Below are positions 1 to 7,575 of a stretch of DNA of 13,767 nucleotides, piece by piece. The notes beneath the pieces are model-generated. The model was not told the DNA's origin. It saw only the letters and a program-made list of their open reading frames with translations, and did not search any database. The position numbers and the translations under genes are program-made. The DNA comes from Prevotellaceae bacterium (lineage in GTDB: Bacteria; Bacteroidota; Bacteroidia; Bacteroidales; UBA932). The stretch's first letter is position 1. Each line of letters starts with the position of its first letter. The stretch covers positions 1 through 13,767 of the forward strand of contig JAIROQ010000069.1 of the NCBI GenBank assembly GCA_031257455.1, given 5' to 3'.

Positions 1-44
1 AGAATAAAAGCGTTCAAAATATTTTAAAGAACATAAACCGGACG

Positions 45-52
45 CAAAGGTA
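45..52 (-). promoter_or_regulatory. Possible promoter -7 element for a gene off the left edge
   Basis: Read on the minus strand, positions 52-45 give TACCTTTG, which fits the Bacteroidota -7 consensus TAnnTTTG. It lies downstream of the rsmA stop and would fire leftward into a gene outside the window. No TTTG is found about 20 bp upstream on that strand, so only half the promoter is present and the call is tentative. Confidence 0.35.
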
Positions 53-94
53 AGAAAAATTTACAGATTGACGGATTTAAAAACCTTGTTGTAC

Positions 95-925
95 TTATTT
101 TTCTTCTGTGCATGGAAAGTGTTCTATAATTTGCGTCAGTTCCACAAATTCATCCACGCCCAACTGTTCGGGGCGCATGGAGAAATAGCGGTGTTCCGGC
201 AGCGGATGAGCGCCGGTTAGCGCTTTTATGGAATTGCGGATTACTTTGCGGCGCTGGTTAAAGGTGGCTTTCACCACTTTTATAAAGAGCTGTTCGTCAC
301 AATCCAGTTGCGTGACCGCATTCCTCGTTAAACGTATCACCGCCGACTTCACTTTCGGCGGGGGCGTGAACGCATGTTCGTGCACCGTAAAAAGATATTC
401 GATGCGGTAATACGCCTGCAGCAATACGCTTAAAATACCGTAGGTTTTGCCGCCGGCACGGCAGGCGATCCGTTCGGCCACTTCTTTTTGTATCATCCCC
501 ACGACTTCGGGTATCAGCCGGCGGTTTTCCAATATTTTGAAAAAAATCTGCGATGAAATATTATACGGGAAATTCCCGATAACCGCAAAAGGCGTTTGGA
601 AATACTCGTGTAACGGCAATGTCAGGAAATCGCCGGCCATCAACCGTTCGCCCCATGCGGGAAACCGCGTCCGCAGAAAGGCTATCAATTCTTGGTCGAT
701 TTCCGCAGCATACGTGATGATATCCGTCCGCTGCAACAATAACGCCGTAAGGACGCCCCTGCCGGGGCCTACTTCCAGCGCCGTTCCGGCATTTCCCGAA
801 AGGCTTGCCACAATGCGTTGCGCAATGGCGGGGTCATGCAAAAAGTGCTGCCCCAATGATTTTTTTGCACGGACGCCTCCTGCGGGCAATGTAGAAACGG
901 CAATATGGCCGGCGGGTATGTTCAT
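95..925 (-). CDS. rsmA: 16S rRNA (adenine(1518)-N(6)/adenine(1519)-N(6))-dimethyltransferase
   Basis: This 276-residue protein is RsmA (KsgA), the SAM-dependent enzyme that dimethylates two adjacent adenines in the 3' hairpin of 16S rRNA late in 30S assembly; loss of this activity classically gives kasugamycin resistance. Visible motifs are SLGQHFL (residues 23-29, the family's N-terminal signature), the SAM-binding EVGPGRGVLT (51-60), the acidic E75-I-D that binds the SAM ribose, D99, the catalytic NFPY (118-121) and the later FTPPPKVKSAV segment. Length is normal. About 18 residues precede the first conserved block, slightly longer than usual; the start at 925 is the only ATG upstream of that block, though a later non-ATG start cannot be excluded. 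The gene is divergent from the MNT-HEPN cassette and I see no clear -7 element for it in the shared 109-bp gap. Confidence 0.97.
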   Translation of the reverse strand: MNIPAGHIAVSTLPAGGVRAKKSLGQHFLHDPAIAQRIVASLSGNAGTALEVGPGRGVLTALLLQRTDIITYAAEIDQELIAFLRTRFPAWGERLMAGDFLTLPLHEYFQTPFAVIGNFPYNISSQIFFKILENRRLIPEVVGMIQKEVAERIACRAGGKTYGILSVLLQAYYRIEYLFTVHEHAFTPPPKVKSAVIRLTRNAVTQLDCDEQLFIKVVKATFNQRRKVIRNSIKALTGAHPLPEHRYFSMRPEQLGVDEFVELTQIIEHFPCTEEK

Positions 926-977
926 TTTTTAAAAATTATTCTGCGAAGTTATCATTTATTTTGATGCAAGTGAAATT

Positions 978-1010
978 TTTGTCGAAGTACACAAAATTTT
1001 GCTACCTTTG
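978..1010 (+). promoter_or_regulatory. Bacteroidota-type promoter for the MNT-HEPN cassette
   Basis: TTTG at 978-981 and TACCTTTG at 1003-1010 are separated by 21 bp, matching the Bacteroidota sigma-ABfr consensus TTTG-N19-21-TAnnTTTG. Transcription would start near 1015-1018, about 20 bp before the ATG at 1035. It points only toward the cassette, not toward rsmA. Confidence 0.7.
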
Positions 1011-1034
1011 TTGCAATTAAAACCGTAGCCATCT

Positions 1035-1376
1035 ATGGAAATAGATAAAATATTAAATGATTTAATTCTGTCTTTTAAAGTTTCCGATCCCTATAAGATA
1101 GTGCTATTCGGCTCTCATGCCAACGGTAATGCTACGGAAAACAGCGATATTGATTTAATGGTAATACTTGATAATAACCATATCGCAAAAACATACGAAG
1201 AACGGTTGAATAAAAAATTATACATTCGGAAACTGGTGCGGGAAATAAATTATAAAGTGGCATTGGATATTTTAGTGTACTCGAAAGAAGAACTAAGAAT
1301 GATTAAGGAAAGCGGGAATTATTTTATAGATGAAATTGAAAAGACGGGGAAAATAATATATGAAAAAGCAGGTTAA
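1035..1376 (+). CDS. MntA-like nucleotidyltransferase (antitoxin of a MNT-HEPN pair)
   Basis: This 113-residue protein is a minimal nucleotidyltransferase of the Pol-beta superfamily (PF01909 type). The diagnostic motif GS-X10-D-X-D is complete: G26-S27, ten residues, then D38-I-D40, and a likely third metal ligand is D78 in VALDIL. In characterised MntA/HepT systems such a protein is the antitoxin and transfers AMP residues from ATP to its HEPN partner. Its last 17 bases overlap the start of the HEPN gene, so the two are translationally coupled. The coding sequence is distinctly AT-rich compared with rsmA on its left and the hydrolase on its right, which suggests acquisition by transfer. The fold is sure; the antitoxin role is inferred from the pairing. 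Confidence 0.88.
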   Translation: MEIDKILNDLILSFKVSDPYKIVLFGSHANGNATENSDIDLMVILDNNHIAKTYEERLNKKLYIRKLVREINYKVALDILVYSKEELRMIKESGNYFIDEIEKTGKIIYEKAG

Positions 1377-1752
1377 TGATTGGCTGTTATTAGCCGGAAA
1401 AGATATAAAGGTTGCCTCTTTGATAATTGAGCAGCAAGAATTGACAAGCAGTGTAGCATTTCATTGCCAACAGGCCATAGAAAAATATTTCAAGGCTTTC
1501 TTGTTGAATAGTGATAAATCATTACTAAAAGTACACGACTTGCTCAAGTTATATGGGATAATCAAAGAGATAAAAGATTTGGAAATAGATGAAGATATAC
1601 TGTCAATAATTAACGAAACATATATAGAAAGCCGGTATCCCGGCGAATTAGGATTATTATCCGATGGAATGCCTTCGGCAAAACAGGTAAAAATGTTTTT
1701 AGAATTTGCAAAAGAAATAGAAGAAAAAATTAAAAATGCAATAAATAATTAA
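1360..1752 (+). CDS. HEPN-domain protein (putative toxin partner of the nucleotidyltransferase)
   Basis: This 130-residue, mostly alpha-helical protein carries the hallmarks of the PF05168-type HEPN domain: HCQQAIEKYFKAFL at residues 35-48, HDLLKL at 59-64 and SRYP at 91-94. HEPN proteins paired with minimal nucleotidyltransferases are often ribonuclease toxins. However, the R-X4-6-H ribonuclease motif of HepT-type toxins is absent. The only arginine is R92 and no histidine follows it at the right distance. The R-X4-H-X-Y tyrosine that MntA AMPylates is missing too. The protein is therefore either a non-nuclease member of the family or uses different residues. The ATG lies inside the upstream gene (17-bp overlap), arguing for coupled translation. 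AT-rich like its partner. Confidence 0.85.
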   Translation: MKKQVNDWLLLAGKDIKVASLIIEQQELTSSVAFHCQQAIEKYFKAFLLNSDKSLLKVHDLLKLYGIIKEIKDLEIDEDILSIINETYIESRYPGELGLLSDGMPSAKQVKMFLEFAKEIEEKIKNAINN

Positions 1753-1822
1753 GTAAATCCGCTGCCTTTCTCTTCTTACTTCACTAAACGCCGGCGGCAG
1801 CCAATTCAACATTCAAAATTCC

Positions 1823-2842
1823 TTAATAAGTATGTTTTATCGGCAATATTACCGGCAAATGGTCGCTGGCGCCGCCTGTATATTTACCGGCTTCATGCGT
1901 ACGGCGCACTTTCTCGCCGAGAAATTTTTCATCGGGCGTCAGCAGAAAGTCTGCACGGAATATTTTAGCCTCCGTTGGCTCGCAATAAACAGGCGCCTTT
2001 TTGTCTAACAGATTTCCCGACACAAAAAAGAGGTCTATCAGTTCCCAGTTTTTTTGATACTTTAAAGAACCCTCGCCACGCAAAGCCATTGGCAGCATCA
2101 GGTTATGCAGGCAAGTAAGGCAGGCGGTATCGCTCACCGCCCGCAATCCTTCTATAATCGGACGGCTGTCGGGCGTGTCGTTGAAATCGCCCATCACGAG
2201 TATATTTGCCTGCGGATTGGTACAAAAGACAGAATCGGTAATAGCGTGCAATATCTCTGCCGCCCTTATCCTGCGCGGCTCCGACTGCGCCGCCCCGCCC
2301 AATTTCGATGGCCAGTGATTGACGAAAATATGCAGTGTATCCAAATCCTGCAACACGCCTTTGGCATACAAAATCTCCCGTGTACGGCAATTCCCGCTCT
2401 CATAGCATACCTTGAACCATGCGGAATGCAGGACTGTAAACCGGTCGGTACGGTAAAGCAAAGCCACGTCAATGCCGCGCGGGTCGGGCGAATTATGATG
2501 GACAATATCGTATCCGATTTTCGCCAGTGGCGTACGTTTTATCAATCTTTCCAGCACATGGCGGTTCTCCACTTCGCATACGCCAATCAAAGCAGGCGCA
2601 TTACCATTACCGGCAGCTATGATGGTTTTCGCAATCGCATGGACTTTCGTTTTCAGCTTCGACCACGTCCACCCATAACGCCCGTCCGGCAGAAAATCGT
2701 TATCGTTAATGGTCGAATCCTTGACCGGGTCAAAAAGATTTTCGAGATTATAGAACAGGACTAAATCATCCTGCCCTGCCTGCTGTGCAAGGCAAGCAAA
2801 GGGAAACAGCAAAAGGAGGAGGTAACCGGTAAATCTGTTCAT
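1823..2842 (-). CDS. Exported endonuclease/exonuclease/phosphatase-fold protein
   Basis: This 339-residue protein belongs to the EEP superfamily (DNase I, exonuclease III and inositol polyphosphate phosphatase fold), which hydrolyses phosphodiester or phosphoester bonds with a divalent metal. A signal peptide is clear: hydrophobic core at residues 6-17 and a likely signal-peptidase I site after CLA (17-19). C17 is preceded by PFA, a poor lipobox. Fold motifs appear in the expected order: YNLENLFD (31-38), the metal-binding E90 in CEVEN, GIDVALLYR (123-131), NHWPSK (175-180), MGDFND (217-222, D219 and N221) and the terminal SDH (326-328, catalytic histidine). All catalytic positions are present, so the enzyme should be active in the periplasm or outside. 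The substrate cannot be told from sequence. It starts 38 bp after the DUF4143 ATPase stop on the same strand and may be cotranscribed; no own promoter is seen. Confidence 0.88.
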   Translation of the reverse strand: MNRFTGYLLLLLFPFACLAQQAGQDDLVLFYNLENLFDPVKDSTINDNDFLPDGRYGWTWSKLKTKVHAIAKTIIAAGNGNAPALIGVCEVENRHVLERLIKRTPLAKIGYDIVHHNSPDPRGIDVALLYRTDRFTVLHSAWFKVCYESGNCRTREILYAKGVLQDLDTLHIFVNHWPSKLGGAAQSEPRRIRAAEILHAITDSVFCTNPQANILVMGDFNDTPDSRPIIEGLRAVSDTACLTCLHNLMLPMALRGEGSLKYQKNWELIDLFFVSGNLLDKKAPVYCEPTEAKIFRADFLLTPDEKFLGEKVRRTHEAGKYTGGASDHLPVILPIKHTY

Positions 2843-2880
2843 ATACTATTTATTGGTTGTAAAATTATTTTTGCGCCAAG

Positions 2881-4131
2881 CTAACTCAGGAATGCTCCCG
2901 CATGCACGGCCGTGATGGTATCGCCAAAATGCTTTGTTCTTGTGTCGTTGGATAGCACAAAACTATGCAGTAGCGGTTTGGTCAGTATCTCTTGCAATCC
3001 TTTCAAGGCTCTTGCATCTATTTCCGTCACGTTGGCGGTCATTTTAATTTCAATGGCGATAAAATAGCCGGCTGTTTCCAACAGCAAATCCACTTCTCTG
3101 CCGTCCGCTGTCCGCAGGTGATAAAAATTCACCGGCAAGCGGCAGTTCTTTGCCTGCTTGTAGATTTCCGAAACAATCGCGCTTTCAAATTCGCTTCCAG
3201 TCATGCCGCCGCGTTTTTGGAGAACAGCCTGCAGTACGCCTATATCCATAAAATGTATTTTCGGCATTTTCACCAGTTTCTTCAAATCGTTGCCGTACCA
3301 CGGGGGCAGGATAATAACCTGATAACTTAAATCCAGATAACGGAAATAACGTTGCACGGTAGGCACGGTAACGCCTGTTTCCTTCGCTACCGATGAATAG
3401 TTTATCAAAGAAGCCGTATGCAAGGCCAGATAGCGTTGCAGTTTAACAAACGGTTCCAAATCGCGAAACGAAGCCAGGTCGCGTATATCCCTTTCCATGT
3501 ACGTACGTATGTAACCGGCCAGCCAGTCAAAACGTTCGTTTTCCGGTAAATTTCCGGCAGAAATAGCCGGATACCCGCCGTATTGTAAATAGAAATCAAA
3601 AGTTTTTTGCTTTTTTGCATAATTTTTATCCAGTGTAAATAAGGGAACAAGTTGTTTTACCTGTTTTTTATTTTGCATGAAATCCTGGAAAAACGAAGGC
3701 TGTACCGTATCATTCCACGAGCCGGTGAGCAATTCGGGAATTACCAGTGGATATAATTCTATAATGGTGCAGCGTCCGGCTAAACTTTCTTTTACTTTGT
3801 GCAGTAACAACAACTGGCTGGAACCAAGCAACACATAACGCGGGTCGTCAAACTGGTCATACACGGATTTAATACTTTCAACCAATACCGGTTCTTTCTG
3901 TATTTCGTCCAAAATAGCGAGTGGAAACAAGTGACTCCATTGTTCAGCCGTAAGCTGTGCATAAGATTTTCGTTGTACAGGGTCTTCAATGGAAAGGTAG
4001 GCGTAATGGTCAAAACATTTTTTCGACAGCGTACTCTTGCCCGTTTGCCGTGCGCCCGTCAGCACAATAATACGGCCTTGCTGCCGTTTGCTTTTGTCTT
4101 TTATAAACGATATAATTTGACGATTTTTCAT
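2881..4131 (-). CDS. AAA family ATPase with C-terminal DUF4143
   Basis: This 416-residue protein belongs to the widespread archaeal/bacterial ATPase group with a C-terminal DUF4143 domain. Residues 26-34 (GARQTGKST) are the Walker A loop, LAILDE (71-76) the Walker B, and LLGSSQ (101-106) the sensor-1 strand. YGGYPAI at 184-190 and the YIRTYMERDI segment (207-216) are typical of the family. A winged-helix-like stretch lies at about 244-262. The C-terminal domain shows a restriction-endonuclease-like D348...E361-x-K363 signature. The cellular function of this family is unknown; members are often scattered through accessory DNA. The promoter half at 4155-4162 and the repeated AT-rich block (4171-4232) lie directly upstream. 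The start at 4131 gives a complete N-terminus 25 residues before the P-loop. Confidence 0.9.
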   Translation of the reverse strand: MKNRQIISFIKDKSKRQQGRIIVLTGARQTGKSTLSKKCFDHYAYLSIEDPVQRKSYAQLTAEQWSHLFPLAILDEIQKEPVLVESIKSVYDQFDDPRYVLLGSSQLLLLHKVKESLAGRCTIIELYPLVIPELLTGSWNDTVQPSFFQDFMQNKKQVKQLVPLFTLDKNYAKKQKTFDFYLQYGGYPAISAGNLPENERFDWLAGYIRTYMERDIRDLASFRDLEPFVKLQRYLALHTASLINYSSVAKETGVTVPTVQRYFRYLDLSYQVIILPPWYGNDLKKLVKMPKIHFMDIGVLQAVLQKRGGMTGSEFESAIVSEIYKQAKNCRLPVNFYHLRTADGREVDLLLETAGYFIAIEIKMTANVTEIDARALKGLQEILTKPLLHSFVLSNDTRTKHFGDTITAVHAGAFLS

Positions 4132-4154
4132 ACTTCATTCCTGTTTTATCACTA

Positions 4155-4162
4155 CAAAAGTA
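4155..4162 (-). promoter_or_regulatory. Promoter -7 element of the DUF4143 ATPase gene
   Basis: Read on the minus strand, 4162-4155 gives TACTTTTG, a match to TAnnTTTG. It sits 24 bp upstream of the ATG at 4131, a typical distance in Bacteroidota. The region where TTTG should lie (about 4182-4186) is occupied by the repeated AT-rich block and has no clear TTTG. Confidence 0.5.
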
Positions 4163-4170
4163 TAAATTTA

Positions 4171-4232
4171 TTTTAAAATATACGCCATATCTTAAAATAC
4201 AATTTTAAAATATACGCCTTATTTTAAAATAA
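4171..4232. repeat. Direct and palindromic AT-rich repeats upstream of the ATPase
   Basis: A 16-bp sequence, TTTTAAAATATACGCC, occurs twice without mismatch (4171-4186 and 4203-4218). Shorter copies of its palindromic core TTAAAATA lie between and after them (about 4191 and 4223), so four copies alternate at spacings near 20, 12 and 20 bp. The block overlaps the expected position of the -33 element of the ATPase promoter and fills the gap to the alaS stop. An operator for a repeated-site binding protein is one reading; simple low-complexity duplication is another. Confidence 0.6.
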
Positions 4233-4255
4233 CAAAACCAAAATATAGTTTGTGA

Positions 4256-6868
4256 TTAGCGCGACAGCAAATGAATAACTTTATTGATGGCTGCCTGCAA
4301 ATTTTCGACTTTTTTACCGCCGGCTGTAGCTAAAAAATGCTGGCCGCCGCCACTGCCGTCCATTTCTTTGGCTGCTTCCCGCACAAGATGGGCGGCGTTC
4401 AATCCTTTTTCGACCAGGTCGTCCGAAAGCGATACGGTGAGCATGGGCTTGTTGTTTTGCACAGCGCCGCCGATAAATACGAGGTTGGATTGTATAGTGC
4501 GTATTTGAAAAGCAAGGTTTTTCAATATTTCCGGCGTTACGACCACCGGCAATACCGCTACATTGAAACCATTTACCGTTTGCAGATGCCGTTGTAACTG
4601 CTCTTTTAACCGCACTACCCGTTCCGCGATGAAATCCTGCACTTGCTTTGCCAAATCCGCATTATCGGCAATGGTTTTTCGGATAGCCTCCACCAAATTC
4701 GGCGAATTATTAAACAGGTTTCCCAGATTTTTTATCATATCCTGCAACTGGTCTACCAGCGCTTCCGCTTTGGCTGCCGATACCGCTTCTATCCGGCGGA
4801 CGCCGGCGGCTACCGCACTTTCATTGATGATACGGAAAAAGCCAATGTCGCCGGTGGCGTGTACGTGTGTGCCGCCGCACAATTCGATGGAATCGCCGTA
4901 ACGGATAACGCGCACTTTGGAGTCGTATTTTTCCCCGAACAATGCCATAGCGCCCAATGCCCGCGCCTCTTCTATCGGTAGCCCGCGATGTTCTTCCCGC
5001 AAAATATTGGCGCGTATTTGTTCATTGACCAAATGCGCTGCCTTGCGTATTTCCTCATCGGTTACTTTTTGGAAATGCGAAAAGTCAAACCGCAAATAAT
5101 CGGGATGCACCAGCGACCCCTTTTGCTCTACATGCGTTCCCAACACTTTCCGCAGGGCATGGTGCAACAGGTGAGTTGCCGTGTGATTACAGGCAATTGC
5201 CCGGCGGCGTTTTTCATCTACCTGCGCCGTAAAGGCCGCCGGCAAATCAGCCGGCAATGCTTCGGCAATGTGAATAATCAGCCGGTTTTCTTTTTTCGTA
5301 TCAAGAATTTTAATACACTCCTTTCCATTATCGATTGTTCCCGCATCGCCTGACTGTCCGCCGCTTTCCCCATAGAAAGGCGTAATGTCAAAAACCAGTT
5401 GCACCTGCTCTTTTCCCTTTGTTTTCACCAGCCGGTAACGCGCAATCTTCACGGTGGCGGCGGTTGTATCGTAACCGACAAATGCGGTTTGCGCTGCCGG
5501 TTGCACTTCTACCCAGTCGCCTTCTTCGGTAACGGCGGCATGGCGGCTGCGCTGTTTCTGCTGTTCCAGTTCTTTTTCAAATTCCGGCATGTTTATGCCA
5601 AATCCTTTTTCGCGTGCCATCAATTCCGTTAAATCGACCGGAAATCCAAAGGTATCGTACAATTGAAACGCATCCTTGCCGCTGATGATTTTGCCGTCCG
5701 CATTCTTTTCCATTACCGCATCCAGCAGGCGGATGCCGGTTTCCAGGGTGCGCAGGAAAGCCGTTTCTTCTTCGTGTATCACCCGCTCAATCAATGCCTG
5801 TTGTGTTTTCAATTCGGGATAGGCTGCGCCCATTTCATCGACCAGCGTGGACACCAGGCGGGAAATAAACGGCTCTGTAAATCCCAAAAAAGTATATCCG
5901 TAACGCACCGCACGCCGCAAAATACGCCGGATGACATAGCCTGCCTTTGCGTTGGAAGGCAACTGCCCGTCTGCAATAGAAAAACTGCAAGCCCGCAAAT
6001 GGTCTGCAATAACGCGCATAGCTACGTCAATATCCTGTTGTTCGCCGTATGTTTTGCCGCTCAATGCAGCAATTTTTTTAATGACCGGCTGGAATACATC
6101 CGTATCGTAATTGCTTTGCTTCCCTTGCAGCGCCATGCAAAGCCGTTCAAAACCCATACCCGTATCCACATGTTTTTTGGGTAGCAGTTCCAGATGGCCG
6201 TTGGCTTTGCGGTTGTATTGGATGAATACCAGATTCCAGATTTCCACCACCAGCGGATGCCCCCTGTTCACGAGCGTAGCGCCGTCAACAGCTTGCCGTT
6301 CTCCATCGCTTCGCAAATCCACGTGGATTTCACTGCACGGGCCGCAGGGGCCGGTATCGCCCATTTCCCAAAAATTATCTTTCCGTGCGCCGCGCAAGAT
6401 ACGTTCGGCAGGAAGCCATTTTTCCCAACAGCGCCATGCTTCTTCATCGGCTGCCAGATTCTCCGCCGTATCACCCTCGAAAAACGTAACGTACAGGCGG
6501 CTTTTATCTATTTTGAATACTTCCGTCAATAACTCCCACGCCCATGCAATGGCTTCTTCCTTGAAGTAGTCGCCGAAACTCCAGTTACCAAGCATTTCAA
6601 ACATGGTATGATGATAGGTATCGTGTCCTACTTCTTCCAAATCGTTATGTTTACCGCTTACGCGCAGGCATTTTTGCGTATCGGCCACGCGCAGATGTTC
6701 GGGCGGCGTATTCCCCAGAAACCAGTCTTTAAACTGATTCATGCCCGCATTGGTAAACAGGAGCGTAGGGTCGTTCTTCACCACCATCGGCGCAGAGGGG
6801 ACAATGGCATGTTGTTTATTTTCAAAAAAAGCAAGAAACGTTTGTCGAATTTCCTGAGCAGAAACCAT
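4256..6868 (-). CDS. alaS: Alanyl-tRNA synthetase
   Basis: AlaRS charges tRNA-Ala with alanine in the cytoplasm and hydrolyses mischarged Ser/Gly-tRNA. The 870-residue length fits the bacterial enzyme (about 875). The class II catalytic core is visible at residues 1-240, including [10 protein letters not shown] (38-47) and the [14 protein letters not shown] stretch (169-182). The editing domain carries the zinc-binding H562-x3-H566 (NHTATH) and C664-GGTH668, both intact. The C-terminal C-Ala domain ends with the glycine-rich [16 protein letters not shown] region typical of Bacteroidota. The [16 protein letters not shown] start fits the family. The gene is single, and the AT-rich heptamer repeat begins directly before its start codon, so its promoter is either within that repeat or not of the usual consensus. 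Confidence 0.98.
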   Translation of the reverse strand: MVSAQEIRQTFLAFFENKQHAIVPSAPMVVKNDPTLLFTNAGMNQFKDWFLGNTPPEHLRVADTQKCLRVSGKHNDLEEVGHDTYHHTMFEMLGNWSFGDYFKEEAIAWAWELLTEVFKIDKSRLYVTFFEGDTAENLAADEEAWRCWEKWLPAERILRGARKDNFWEMGDTGPCGPCSEIHVDLRSDGERQAVDGATLVNRGHPLVVEIWNLVFIQYNRKANGHLELLPKKHVDTGMGFERLCMALQGKQSNYDTDVFQPVIKKIAALSGKTYGEQQDIDVAMRVIADHLRACSFSIADGQLPSNAKAGYVIRRILRRAVRYGYTFLGFTEPFISRLVSTLVDEMGAAYPELKTQQALIERVIHEEETAFLRTLETGIRLLDAVMEKNADGKIISGKDAFQLYDTFGFPVDLTELMAREKGFGINMPEFEKELEQQKQRSRHAAVTEEGDWVEVQPAAQTAFVGYDTTAATVKIARYRLVKTKGKEQVQLVFDITPFYGESGGQSGDAGTIDNGKECIKILDTKKENRLIIHIAEALPADLPAAFTAQVDEKRRRAIACNHTATHLLHHALRKVLGTHVEQKGSLVHPDYLRFDFSHFQKVTDEEIRKAAHLVNEQIRANILREEHRGLPIEEARALGAMALFGEKYDSKVRVIRYGDSIELCGGTHVHATGDIGFFRIINESAVAAGVRRIEAVSAAKAEALVDQLQDMIKNLGNLFNNSPNLVEAIRKTIADNADLAKQVQDFIAERVVRLKEQLQRHLQTVNGFNVAVLPVVVTPEILKNLAFQIRTIQSNLVFIGGAVQNNKPMLTVSLSDDLVEKGLNAAHLVREAAKEMDGSGGGQHFLATAGGKKVENLQAAINKVIHLLSR

Positions 6869-6870
6869 AG

Positions 6871-6937
6871 TTATTTACTATTTTATTATTTACTATTTAC
6901 TATTTGCTATTTATTATTTGCTTATTTATTATTTTAT
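6871..6937. repeat. Heptamer tandem array (TATTTRY) immediately upstream of alaS
   Basis: Five consecutive 7-bp units (TATTTAC, TATTTAC, TATTTGC, TATTTAT, TATTTGC) fill 6887-6921. They are flanked on each side by a related 16-bp pair: TTATTTAC-TATTTTAT at 6871-6886 and TTATTTAT-TATTTTAT at 6922-6937. The array starts 3 bp from the alaS ATG and thus lies in its 5' leader or promoter. A change in copy number could affect alaS expression. Confidence 0.8.
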
Positions 6938-6966
6938 TTGCCGGCATCCGGGAGAGATGCATCTTT

Positions 6967-7154
6967 AAAACCTTATTTTCACCTTATTTTTCGGACAAAA
7001 CAACCTTAGTAGCCGTTGAACAACAACGCCCCCCGAACCTTATTACCTTATTAAATATGGAATAAGATAATAAGGTAATAAGGTTATGGATAGGATATAT
7101 CATGGTGGCTACTAAGGTTGTTTTGTTTTTTAAATAAGGTGAAAATAAGGTTTT
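6967..7154. repeat. Symmetric 188-bp nested palindrome (MITE-like or cruciform element)
   Basis: Three pairs of perfect inverted repeats share one centre at 7060.5. Outer arms are 23 bp (6967-6989 with 7132-7154). Middle arms are 19 bp (6996-7014 with 7107-7125, CAAAACAACCTTAGTAGCC). Inner arms are 17 bp (7036-7052 with 7069-7085, AACCTTATTACCTTATT). The unpaired parts are also equal on both sides: 6 and 6 bp, 21 and 21 bp, with a 16-bp terminal loop. The motif ACCTTATT recurs within the arms. No transposase is encoded and I see no obvious target-site duplication. The exact symmetry suggests a mobile hairpin element or a structured transcript. It lies between divergently placed AT-rich arrays, upstream of alaS and downstream of proC. 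Confidence 0.85.
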
Positions 7155-7195
7155 TCTTCCCGAATCTATTATAATGTCTCTACTACTGATTCGCA

Positions 7196-7570
7196 TAAGT
7201 CATAAGTCGTAAGTTGTAAGTTGCGGCAAGCGCAGTGGCGTCAGTCAAAATAGTCAATAGTCAATAATTAAATAGTCAATTCGTATTGGCGCAAGCCAAA
7301 TCTGTCAATCCGTAAATCTGTAAATCCGTAATTAGTCACATTAGCACATTAATTCGCCCCTTCGGGGCTTTTTAGTTGAAAATTGAAAGTGGAAAGTTGA
7401 AAATGTTTTTTAGTTATGAGATATGAGGTATGAATTATGAGTTGCGGCAAGCGCGGTGGCGTAAGCTTAAATCTTTAAATTGGCGCAAGCCCAATTAGTC
7501 ACATTAGCACATCCTCACATCATCACATTATCACATCATCACATCATCACATCATCACATCATCACATTA
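7196..7570. repeat. Mosaic of short tandem arrays built on a duplicated three-block module
   Basis: Two copies of an ordered module are present. Block 1 is 26 bp with two mismatches (7219-7244 and 7440-7465, core GTTGCGGCAAGCGC). Block 2 is ATTGGCGCAAGCC (7285-7297 and 7479-7491). Block 3 is AATTAGTCACATTAGCACAT (7330-7349 and 7493-7512, identical). Spacers and flanks hold different short arrays: TAAGTYR x4 (7196-7223), TAGTCAA units (7251-7279), AATCYGTA-like x4 (7299-7330), RTKGAAA x4 (7375-7402), TATGARN x4 (7415-7442) and CACATCAT x almost 7 (7516-7570). No gene is supported here. Confidence 0.8.
7356..7373 (+). terminator. Terminator-like hairpin with no evident upstream gene
   Basis: GCCCC (7356-7360) and GGGGC (7364-7368) form a 5-bp GC stem with a 3-base loop, followed at once by TTTTT (7369-7373). 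It acts only on the plus strand; the reverse strand has no U-tract. No plus-strand gene lies upstream within the window up to 1752, so it either ends an unrecognised plus-strand transcript from the palindrome region or is a chance or repeat-borne structure. Confidence 0.5.
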
Positions 7571-7575
7571 AAACG

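Noticed and set aside
1761..1801. GCTGCC/GGCAGC inverted repeat between the HEPN and EEP genes as a shared terminator
   Set aside because: The stem is only 6 bp with a 29-base loop and no T-run follows on the plus strand.
2105..2764. 219-codon plus-strand open frame within the EEP-fold gene
   Set aside because: It lies wholly opposite a gene with all catalytic motifs intact, has no promoter, and its translation shows no recognisable domain.
6984..7196. 70-codon minus-strand open frame through the nested palindrome
   Set aside because: Most of it is translated inverted repeat, and the sequence shows no protein-like conservation pattern or promoter.
7516..7570. CACATCAT array considered as a CRISPR remnant
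   Set aside because: Units are 8 bp and contiguous without unique spacers, and no cas gene is present.
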